From: Bacteroidota bacterium
Lineage (GTDB): Bacteria > Bacteroidota > Bacteroidia > Cytophagales > Cyclobacteriaceae
DNA: 16,821 nucleotides
NCBI GenBank assembly: GCA_024643595.1
Contig: JAHEMS010000017.1
Span: 1 to 16,821 of the forward strand
Direction: 5' to 3'
The translations under genes and the position numbers were made by a program. The notes beneath the pieces were generated by a model. That model had not been told where the DNA came from. It saw nothing but the letters and a program-made list of their open reading frames with translations, and did not search any database. Position 1 is the stretch's first letter; each line of letters opens with the position of its first letter. This document shows, in pieces, positions 1-7,699 of the stretch.

Positions 1-1
1 A

Positions 2-2506
2 CCGGAGAAGTTAAGCCGGCCACCCATTAAACCTGATGAATTTAACCAGACGAATGATCTGGTCACTTTTATCAATGAAGATGGAATCGGAAATATCTGG
101 ATTGGAAGTTTGAGTTCGGGTATCAACCGTTATGATCCCATTACAAAAAAGATTACGAACTACGAAAAAAACAACGGATTTCAAGATGGATCCGCATATA
201 TTTCATATACCTCACGCGATGGTGTAATCTGGTTTAGCACCCAGGAGGATAACTTGTTCAGCGTTGATCCGGTCCGAAAAAAAATAAATACTCATGTGTT
301 TAAAGACTACACGATGGATCAGTTTTTGGAAGATGAGAATGATTTTATTTGGGTGGCCAGCGGTGAAGGTGGATTGCTGCAATTCAACAAGAACAAAGAC
401 TTCATACGCCAATACCGAATCGATAGCTTAAATACCACCTTCCTCACCACCACTGGAATTTCATCACTGATACAACGCCAGCAAGATACGTTGTTGCTTG
501 GCACCAATAATGGTCTGTGGATTTTTAATAAAAAAACACACCAATTTAAACACGTGTCACCAGATCTGGATAGTGTCCAGATCCTTAATATTTTCCAGGA
601 TAGCCACGGACTCTATTGGTTTACATCTATAAGAAATGATGGTCTTATTCGATACAATGCTAAAACAGACGATATAAAGTTTTACCGACATGACCCCAAT
701 GACTCCACATCCATCGGATCAGATATAACCATACAAATCATGGAAGACCATACCGGGATAAAATGGGTTGGTACAATGGGCGGAGGACTCAATCGCATGG
801 ATCCCACCACTCATTCATTCAAACACTATCTTACTTCTTCTTCAGTGGTCACCCAATTATTTGAAGATTCGGACAGTATCCTTTGGGTGGGCACACAGAA
901 TGGACTGTTTCGATACAATCGACCTGAAGATAAATTTTTGTTTTTTCTAGACCCTCAATCTGAAATTAGCAATGAGTCAATTTATGGAATTGCAGAGGAT
1001 AACGAAAAGAACCTATGGCTTACCACGCCATCCAGGATTATACGATTAAGCCCTGACCGGAGTGAAGTACAAATCTTAACAAACAAAGAAGGTGTGGAAC
1101 CTAATTTAATTCCTGGTGGAATATATAAAACCCATGGAGGTGAAATACTGGTTGGAGGATATGCAAATTTTTATTCATTGATTCCTCAGCAGTTTACTAC
1201 GAATAGACTGCCGTTAAATATATTAATTACAGATTTCTTGGTTAATAACCTTCCTATTCATCCTGGGAATGAGAGTTCCTTGACAAAACCGATTGAAGAG
1301 ACACAGGATATTAAATTAAAGTATGATCAGAATAATTTCGCTTTCCATTTTACTGCCATTGATTACCGGGCACCGGAGACCATACAGTATTATACGATGC
1401 TCGAAAATTATGATAATGAATGGCGGTTAGCCCAGGGGGAAAAAAGTGTGCATTACTTTTTTGTCGCGCCTGGTGAGTATATTTTTCGCGTAAGGGCCCT
1501 GGGCAGTGATGGAACGAAGTCGGAAAAAGAAATCCATATTCACATAACTCCACCCTGGTGGCAAACATGGTGGGCTTATAGTGCCTATGGCATATTATTT
1601 ATGGGCGTTGTGTGGACAACATACCGTTATCAACAGCAGCGCATTATACGCTCCGAGCAGGAGAAGGCGCAACAAAAAGAAATAGCGCAGGCAAAAGAAA
1701 TTGAAAAAGCATATACCGAATTGAAATCCACCCAGGCACAACTTATCCAATCCGAAAAGATGGCAAGCCTTGGCGAACTTACTGCCGGCATTGCCCATGA
1801 AATTCAAAATCCGTTGAACTTTGTCAACAATTTTTCAGAAGTAAGCAATGAGTTGTTGGATGAAATGAAAGCTGAATTAGAGAAAGGAGATACTGCAGGC
1901 GCAAATGCCATAGCTGCTGACGTGAAGCAAAACCTTGAAAAAATACTTCATCATGGTAAACGTGCTGATGCCATCGTTAAAGGGATGTTGCAACACTCGC
2001 GGGCAAGCTCTGGCCAAAAAGAATTAACAGATATAAACGCATTATGTGATGAGTACCTGAGATTGGCTTATCACGGTTTACGGGCGAAAGACAAATCATT
2101 CAACGCCAAATTTGAAACGGATTTTGATTTATCGCTTCCTAAAATAAATCTGGTGCAGCAAGATATTGGAAGGGTTATCCTCAATCTTATTAACAATGCT
2201 TTTTACGCTGTCAATGAAAGGCTTCGACAGGCCCAGCCTGACTTCCAGTACGAACCAACGGTCAAGATAAGCACAAAAGTTTTTGATGATAAGGTAGAGA
2301 TAAGAATTATCGACAATGGCAATGGTATTCCTCAAAAAGTAATTGATAAAATCTTCCAGCCATTCTTCACCACTAAACCAACCGGACAAGGAACGGGATT
2401 GGGTTTAAGTTTGAGTTATGATATTGTAAAAGCACATGGAGGGGAGCTGAAAGTATCGTCTACTGAACATGTAGGCTCAACTTTCCTAGTAACCCTGCCT
2501 TGTTAG
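2..2506 (+). CDS. Propeller/Y_Y_Y sensor histidine kinase, 5'-truncated by window edge
   Basis: C-terminal 834 residues of a sensor histidine kinase; the frame is open from base 2 with no stop, so the start lies upstream. Nine Reg_prop propeller blades are visible, starting with GNIWIGSLSSGINRYDPITK (from about residue 30). Alignment to the downstream paralogue suggests about five blades and a signal peptide (about 305 residues) are missing. Then come a Y_Y_Y domain (about 430-515), a WWQTWW membrane anchor (about 520-542), a coiled coil, a HisKA domain with phospho-accepting His599 in GIAHEIQNPLNF, and an ATPase domain with DNGNGIP (Asp771) and TTKPTGQGTGLGLS. The propeller should be periplasmic and the kinase cytoplasmic. 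HEIQN contains the ExxN pattern linked to phosphatase activity in HisKA proteins. No receiver or DNA-binding domain is fused and no regulator is adjacent. The ligand is unknown. Confidence 0.93.
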   Translation, partial: PEKLSRPPIKPDEFNQTNDLVTFINEDGIGNIWIGSLSSGINRYDPITKKITNYEKNNGFQDGSAYISYTSRDGVIWFSTQEDNLFSVDPVRKKINTHVFKDYTMDQFLEDENDFIWVASGEGGLLQFNKNKDFIRQYRIDSLNTTFLTTTGISSLIQRQQDTLLLGTNNGLWIFNKKTHQFKHVSPDLDSVQILNIFQDSHGLYWFTSIRNDGLIRYNAKTDDIKFYRHDPNDSTSIGSDITIQIMEDHTGIKWVGTMGGGLNRMDPTTHSFKHYLTSSSVVTQLFEDSDSILWVGTQNGLFRYNRPEDKFLFFLDPQSEISNESIYGIAEDNEKNLWLTTPSRIIRLSPDRSEVQILTNKEGVEPNLIPGGIYKTHGGEILVGGYANFYSLIPQQFTTNRLPLNILITDFLVNNLPIHPGNESSLTKPIEETQDIKLKYDQNNFAFHFTAIDYRAPETIQYYTMLENYDNEWRLAQGEKSVHYFFVAPGEYIFRVRALGSDGTKSEKEIHIHITPPWWQTWWAYSAYGILFMGVVWTTYRYQQQRIIRSEQEKAQQKEIAQAKEIEKAYTELKSTQAQLIQSEKMASLGELTAGIAHEIQNPLNFVNNFSEVSNELLDEMKAELEKGDTAGANAIAADVKQNLEKILHHGKRADAIVKGMLQHSRASSGQKELTDINALCDEYLRLAYHGLRAKDKSFNAKFETDFDLSLPKINLVQQDIGRVILNLINNAFYAVNERLRQAQPDFQYEPTVKISTKVFDDKVEIRIIDNGNGIPQKVIDKIFQPFFTTKPTGQGTGLGLSLSYDIVKAHGGELKVSSTEHVGSTFLVTLPC

Positions 2507-2510
2507 ATTG

Positions 2511-2540
2511 TTAATTGCCAAAATATTTATCCGCAATTAA
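2511..2540. promoter_or_regulatory. AT-rich perfect inverted repeat between two kinase genes
   Basis: TTAATTGC at 2511-2518 is exactly complementary to GCAATTAA at 2533-2540, with a 14-base AT-rich loop, starting 4 bases after the upstream stop codon. It could be a weak transcription attenuator or an operator for the next gene. It has no GC-rich stem and no following T run, so a strong intrinsic terminator is unlikely. Confidence 0.3.
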
Positions 2541-2575
2541 AGTAATTTATATCTTGAGTAACTATTGCGCTAATC

Positions 2576-5500
2576 ATGGCATCCATCAACGACTCAAAGC
2601 TGATAATACGTAAGAATTTATTTGACTCAAATAAGAATACAATCAGTCTTCCAGGGTTAATGACCACTATTACAATATACCTTGGCTGTTTGCTTTCGCT
2701 GGTAATCTCCCAATGTTGTATCGCACAAAATAATGAGTTGGTTTTTAATCAGATGGAACGACCAGATGGTAAACCATTGGGAAAAATAAGAAATATGACT
2801 CAGGATAAGTATGGGTACATGTGGTTTTCTGGCGAGAGTGAAAAATGTGTTTACCGTTACGATGGCAGCAAGTTGATTATTTTCACCCACGATGATGCTA
2901 ATCCGGATTCATTTGCCGGAGGAGCTGTTAACGCTGTTTATGCAGATGATGCAGGGTTTATCTGGATAGGAAATGGCCGAACTGTTGATCAGTATAATCC
3001 GGCTACCGGCATCTTCAAACATTATTCCCTTAGAAAAAACAAAAGTCGTGATGATAAGACACCCATTTTAAAAGATCATAAAGGCAGAATTTGGGTTGGT
3101 ACCAGCAGTGATGGTTTATATCAGCTTAATGAAAAAACGGGAGAGCTTACTTCATACCACCATGTGCCAACAGACCAACACAGCATAAGCAACAATAACA
3201 TTAACATTATATATGAAGACCATCAGGGTGTCGTCTGGATTGGTACAGGCGGTTATCCATGGAATAATGAAGGCCCGGATAAGGGTGGGCTTAACCGTTT
3301 AGAAGATGATGGAACATTTACGCGCTTCATCCACAATGGCAATGATCAGCAAAGTTTAATCAGCAATAAAGTAACGTCTATCTATGAAGACAGTCGTGGT
3401 GTTTTTTGGGTAGGAACCGATGGAGACGGTCTACACACTATGGATCGTAAAACAGGAAAATTTGAACGCCACCGTTATAACCCCACACGACCTGATCAGT
3501 TAAGCGGGCCAGCTCCGAGGGTAAATCTACCAACTAACGTTAATCACATAATTTCATTCATTATTGAAGATGTTAGGGGAACAATCTGGATTGGTTCGCC
3601 GTGGGCAGGCATTAACCGATATGATCCTATCACAAAAAAAATTACACACTTGGATTCAAGCACAGGATTTCCTGACAGTATGGGTGCATGGAATGCATTT
3701 CAATCGCGCGATGGTGTATTATGGATAAGCACGGAGGGCGAATCTCGATTACTAAGGCTAAATCCATTTTTCAAAAACATACCCACTACACCCACAAGTG
3801 ATCAGGCTTCACGATTTCTGGAAGACACTGAAGGTCATTTGTGGGTTTCCACTTACGAAGGAGGATTGATCCATTATGATGATCAACAAAAATTGATAAA
3901 ACAATTTAAGAATGACCCTACTGATTCCAATAGTTTTTTTGACAAGCGAAATATTTCATTAGCCCTATTTCAAAATAAAAAAGACATCATATGGGTTGGC
4001 ACCAGTGAGGGCGCAGGAACGTTTAATAAAGTCACACAACAATTTTCGAAGATCCCCTTAGATGTAAAATTCAGTGTGCCGAGAAAGCCCATTCCCAATA
4101 TCTATCAAGACCATGAAGGCATACTATGGCTAACAGCATTTGGTGGTGGATTAATAAAATATACTACAGACCACATGGTCAAGCAATATCTCCCTGATGA
4201 CGATTCTACGTCAATCAGTTCAGATGTAATGATCTCCGTACTCGAAGATCATTCTGGCACAATCTGGTCGGCAGGTGACGGAGGGATTAACCGTTTAATT
4301 AAGGAGTCAGATAATTTTAAACATTACCTGAAAGGATTACATGTTACGCAACTCTTTATAGACTCTGGTGGAATCATTTGGGCGTGCAGTGATTATGGTC
4401 TTTACCGGTACAATTCAAAACAAGATAAATTTTTACTTTTTTTAGATTCACCTTCGCCAGTCCATAGACTTGAAATCATTGGTATGGCAGAAGATAATCA
4501 CAAATCGTTATGGCTCAGTTCATCTGCCGGCCTTATCAAATTAAATCCTTTTAATAAAGAAATTTTTATCTATGGGAACAAGTTTGGAATACAAAATAGG
4601 AGCCTGCAAAGAAACGCTCTTTTTAAAACCAGGCAAGGCCAGCTACTCGTTGGCCACGATAGAGGATTTTATTCATTCTATCCGGAAGATCTAAATACGC
4701 CCATTCAACCTGTGAATATTCTGATTTCAGACATTATTATTAACAATCAACCTATTAAAAACAACACGGAGATCACATTTTCAAAACCCGTGGAAGAGAT
4801 CAACGAGTTGGCATTGAAATTTAATCAGAATAATATAGTCATTAATTTTTCTGCAACCGATTACCGTAATCCTGATGCGACCAGGTATTATACAATGCTT
4901 GAAAATTATGATGATTCATGGCGTGAAGCTATCGGAGAAAAAAGTTCCATTTTTTTTCACCTGACTCCCGGCCGCTACGTGTTCAGAATGATTGCCTATA
5001 CCAGTGAAGGGACAAAAAGTGAAAAGTCATTATCGATTATCATTCAACCACCCTGGTGGCAAACATGGTGGGCTTACGCTGCCTATAGCATATTATTTAT
5101 GGGCGTTGTGTGGACAACATACCGTTATCAACAACAGCGCATCATACGCTCCGAGCAGGAGAAGGCGCGGCAAAAAGAACTAGCACAGGCCAAGGAAATT
5201 GAAAAAGCCTATACCGAATTGAAAGCCACTCAAGCCCAGCTTATTCATTCCGAGAAGATGGCCAGCCTGGGTGAACTTACCGCCGGCATCGCTCATGAAA
5301 TTCAAAACCCATTGAACTTTGTCAATAACTTTAGTGAAGTCAACGCTGAACTAATTGATGAGTTAAATCAGGAAGCGGCAAAGGGAAACCTCAAGGAAAT
5401 AATGGAATTAGCCAAAGACATTAAGGACAACGAACAAAAAATAAACCACCATGGCAAACGTGCCGATGCCATTGTGAAAGGAATGCTACAACATTCAAGA

Positions 5501-6001
5501 AGTAGCAGTGGAGCTAAAGAGCCTACCGACATCAATGCCTTGTGTGATGAGTACCTGCGCCTCTCCTACCATGGCCTTCGCGCCAAAGACAAATCATTCA
5601 ATGCAAAATTTGAAACTGATTTCGATTCTTCTCTAAAAAAAATCAACATCGTCCAGCAGGACATTGGCCGGGTGGTTCTTAACCTGATCAACAATGCCTT
5701 TTATACAGCTTACGAAAAAGCAAAATCTCAACCGTCAGATTATCTACCATCAATTTTAGTGTCAACAAAAATAGTGAATCACAAAATTGAGATCAGGGTT
5801 AAAGATAATGGTAACGGTATTCCGCAAAACATAGTTGATAAAATTTTCCAACCGTTCTTTACTACCAAACCTACGGGGCAAGGAACAGGATTAGGATTGT
5901 CATTGAGCTATGATATCGTGAAAGCTCATGGTGGAGAAATAAATGTACTATCAAAAGAAGGAGAAGGAAGTGAGTTTATCATTCAACTCCCATCAGTCTG
6001 A
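2576..6001 (+). CDS. Double-propeller/Y_Y_Y sensor histidine kinase
   Basis: Full-length 1141-residue one-piece sensor kinase. The ATG at 2576 gives a long N-terminal region before a hydrophobic secretion signal ending near CCIAQ. A second ATG at 2660 (Met29), preceded by AGGG, starts directly at the signal peptide and may be the true start. Fourteen Reg_prop blades can be counted (for example GRIWVGTSSDGLYQLNEKTG and GTIWIGSPWAGINRYDPITK), matching the two seven-bladed propellers known for this family. They are followed by Y_Y_Y (about 745-820), a membrane anchor (about 825-850), a coiled coil, HisKA with His907, an N-box near 1039, and an ATPase domain with DNGNGIP at Asp1077 and GQGTGLGLS. 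All key kinase motifs are intact. It lies 69 bases after its paralogue and is followed by an unrelated three-gene set, with no adjacent response regulator. Periplasmic ligand sensing is inferred from the family. Confidence 0.95.
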   Translation: MASINDSKLIIRKNLFDSNKNTISLPGLMTTITIYLGCLLSLVISQCCIAQNNELVFNQMERPDGKPLGKIRNMTQDKYGYMWFSGESEKCVYRYDGSKLIIFTHDDANPDSFAGGAVNAVYADDAGFIWIGNGRTVDQYNPATGIFKHYSLRKNKSRDDKTPILKDHKGRIWVGTSSDGLYQLNEKTGELTSYHHVPTDQHSISNNNINIIYEDHQGVVWIGTGGYPWNNEGPDKGGLNRLEDDGTFTRFIHNGNDQQSLISNKVTSIYEDSRGVFWVGTDGDGLHTMDRKTGKFERHRYNPTRPDQLSGPAPRVNLPTNVNHIISFIIEDVRGTIWIGSPWAGINRYDPITKKITHLDSSTGFPDSMGAWNAFQSRDGVLWISTEGESRLLRLNPFFKNIPTTPTSDQASRFLEDTEGHLWVSTYEGGLIHYDDQQKLIKQFKNDPTDSNSFFDKRNISLALFQNKKDIIWVGTSEGAGTFNKVTQQFSKIPLDVKFSVPRKPIPNIYQDHEGILWLTAFGGGLIKYTTDHMVKQYLPDDDSTSISSDVMISVLEDHSGTIWSAGDGGINRLIKESDNFKHYLKGLHVTQLFIDSGGIIWACSDYGLYRYNSKQDKFLLFLDSPSPVHRLEIIGMAEDNHKSLWLSSSAGLIKLNPFNKEIFIYGNKFGIQNRSLQRNALFKTRQGQLLVGHDRGFYSFYPEDLNTPIQPVNILISDIIINNQPIKNNTEITFSKPVEEINELALKFNQNNIVINFSATDYRNPDATRYYTMLENYDDSWREAIGEKSSIFFHLTPGRYVFRMIAYTSEGTKSEKSLSIIIQPPWWQTWWAYAAYSILFMGVVWTTYRYQQQRIIRSEQEKARQKELAQAKEIEKAYTELKATQAQLIHSEKMASLGELTAGIAHEIQNPLNFVNNFSEVNAELIDELNQEAAKGNLKEIMELAKDIKDNEQKINHHGKRADAIVKGMLQHSRSSSGAKEPTDINALCDEYLRLSYHGLRAKDKSFNAKFETDFDSSLKKINIVQQDIGRVVLNLINNAFYTAYEKAKSQPSDYLPSILVSTKIVNHKIEIRVKDNGNGIPQNIVDKIFQPFFTTKPTGQGTGLGLSLSYDIVKAHGGEINVLSKEGEGSEFIIQLPSV

Positions 6002-6175
6002 ATTCTTTCTGCAGCGCAAGCAGCATCCTGAAGGGTACATAAAAAAGCAGCGACACGAATCGTCTTTGCGGCGCACCTCAATTTCTACGTACACCATGCT
6101 GATTACCACGCTTAAAATATTATATTTACCATACGCAAATTAAAATTGAGCATTACATCTTACCCCTCAAGAATC

Positions 6176-7195
6176 ATGACTCGATCAAAGCTTCCCCTTA
6201 TCCTATTCCTCACTTTGTGCACGTGTATTTATTCCGGTAAAAAATTACAGGCACAAAACACCCAGATCAAAGGGTTTGTCGCTGCTACCGCCTATGCAGC
6301 GGATGATGGAAAAATTGGTTTCGGAATTGGTGAACAGGATTTGTTCATCACATCCGAATTGAATGAACACATTTCATTTCTTGGTGAAACAGTTTTCAAA
6401 TACGTGCCGAGTTCCCCAACCGAATTTAACGTCAGTGTGGAACGAATTATCATGAAGTATAATTTTAAAGGCAATCATAACTTTCTGATTGGGAAACATC
6501 ATACCCCTACGCACTATTGGAATGATACCTACCATCACGGAAGAGTATTCTTCCCTACCGTAGAACGGCCTTTAATGTTTGCAGCCCTTACCCTGCCCAT
6601 TCATACCACGGGTATTTCATTGCGGGGTCTAAACCTGGGCAAGTCAAAATTCGGTTACAACCTGATGATTGGTAATGGCATTGGTTCTACGGAAATAGCG
6701 GACAACGATAAATACAAATCAGTTACCGCAGAGATGCATATTAAGCCAAGAGATAAGATGCAAGTGGGAGTTTCTTATTACCAGGATGTTATTTCTGCAG
6801 GCGCGGAGGATCATGGACGCGTATTCGCGGAGAAAATTAATCAGCATTTGTACACCGCCACGATCGCGCAATTTGGCAGTACGTTCGAATTACTGGCCGA
6901 AGCTACCTGGGCTACCAACAAAGCGGAAAGCACCGGGCTGGTTAAGTCCTTTACCTCGTATGCTTATGCAGGGGTTCGGTTAAATTCAAATTGGATCCCC
7001 TACATACGATATGATTACCTGAAGTATGACGACAGTGAAATATATTATAAGAAAGATGACATCAAATCGATGATCGTGGGCTTGCGGTACGAAGTGACCT
7101 ACCTGGTCGTGTTAAAAATGGAATATCAGCATCAGAATAGTGAGGTGAACGGGCAGACAGATATTGTAAACACTCAAATTGCCATAGGGTTCTAA
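6176..7195 (+). CDS. Outer-membrane beta-barrel (porin-like) protein
   Basis: The product has 339 residues if it starts at the ATG at 6176. The open frame reaches back to a TTG at 6146, but only the ATG puts a normal signal peptide (hydrophobic LPLILFLTLCTCIYSG, then KKLQAQ) at the N-terminus. The mature part shows alternating-hydrophobicity strands rich in Tyr, Gly and Phe, for example the IRYDYLKYD and LKMEYQHQNSE segments, and ends in IAIGF. A terminal Phe is typical of proteins folded by the Bam complex. This suggests an OprO/OprP-like or other small-solute porin, but I cannot name a family with certainty. The next gene starts one base after the stop, so the two are almost certainly co-transcribed and translationally coupled. 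Its role may be ligand entry for the sensor system downstream. Confidence 0.8.
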   Translation: MTRSKLPLILFLTLCTCIYSGKKLQAQNTQIKGFVAATAYAADDGKIGFGIGEQDLFITSELNEHISFLGETVFKYVPSSPTEFNVSVERIIMKYNFKGNHNFLIGKHHTPTHYWNDTYHHGRVFFPTVERPLMFAALTLPIHTTGISLRGLNLGKSKFGYNLMIGNGIGSTEIADNDKYKSVTAEMHIKPRDKMQVGVSYYQDVISAGAEDHGRVFAEKINQHLYTATIAQFGSTFELLAEATWATNKAESTGLVKSFTSYAYAGVRLNSNWIPYIRYDYLKYDDSEIYYKKDDIKSMIVGLRYEVTYLVVLKMEYQHQNSEVNGQTDIVNTQIAIGF

Positions 7196-7196
7196 C

Positions 7197-7655
7197 ATGA
7201 AAAGTATGAAACTATTGACAATTAGAATCTTCCTGGCAGTAGCTGCTTGTTTGCTGTGTTCCTTATCAGCAAGCGCTCAGGAGATTGAGCTGACGATTAT
7301 TGGAAATCATGAGTCGGTACCCGCTGAATTAAACATGACATTACTTCGGTCAGTATTAAGAGGTGAAAAACAACGTTGGGATGACGGTGCCAGTATTAAA
7401 ATAGCACTGATGAAAACGACCAACGCCATTGGCACCGCGACGTGTAAAAAAGTATATAACATGACGGGGAATGAGCTGAATAAATATTTTTTAGCCCTGG
7501 TCTTCCAGGGAAAAGCGAAAGCGCCCACCTTCTTCAGTTCAGTAAGTGAACTGGAGAATTATGTGGCTGAAACGCCCGGTGCCATTGGCGTTACCCAGGG
7601 TTCCGTGGAAGGCACCATAAAAATCATTACCGTAGATGGCAAAAAACAATTGTAG
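7197..7655 (+). CDS. Small periplasmic PstS-like substrate-binding protein
   Basis: The product has 152 residues with a clear signal peptide (IRIFLAVAACLLCSLSASAQ). The mature part, about 125 residues, resembles one lobe of phosphate-type periplasmic binding proteins: an early beta strand (IELTIIGNH), a segment LRSVLRGEKQRWDDGASIKI like the PstS region around the bound anion, and a late AETPGAIGVTQGSV segment matching the GAIGY-type motif. Full PstS proteins run to roughly 270-350 residues, so this is a half-size relative and no pstCAB transporter genes are nearby. It sits between a porin and a membrane kinase, so a ligand-presenting or sensing role is more likely than uptake. Met4 (7206) is an alternative start. 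Ligand identity is not shown by the sequence. Confidence 0.75.
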   Translation: MKSMKLLTIRIFLAVAACLLCSLSASAQEIELTIIGNHESVPAELNMTLLRSVLRGEKQRWDDGASIKIALMKTTNAIGTATCKKVYNMTGNELNKYFLALVFQGKAKAPTFFSSVSELENYVAETPGAIGVTQGSVEGTIKIITVDGKKQL

Positions 7656-7699
7656 TTAAGTCGATTTTAAATTCCTCCATGATTGAAAAATAATAGCCG

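Noticed and set aside
110..112. TTG at 110 as the start of the first kinase gene.
   Set aside because: The same frame is open to base 2 and encodes propeller sequence (LVTFINEDGIGNIWIG) homologous to the paralogue, so the gene begins outside the window.
2576..6001. Classical hybrid two-component system (propeller, kinase, receiver, AraC domain in one chain).
   Set aside because: The protein ends directly after the ATPase domain (EFIIQLPSV), with no receiver or helix-turn-helix.
6121..6128. Bacteroidetes-type promoter -7 element (TAnnTTTG) before the porin-like gene.
   Set aside because: TATATTTA matches 7 of 8, but no TTTG -33 element lies at the right distance, and such matches are common in AT-rich DNA.
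6146..6175. TTG at 6146 as the start of the porin-like gene.
   Set aside because: It adds a polar stretch before the signal peptide; the ATG at 6176 gives a normal one.
7197..7655. Full phosphate-uptake PstS protein.
   Set aside because: At 152 residues it is about half the usual length, and no pstC, pstA or pstB genes are nearby.
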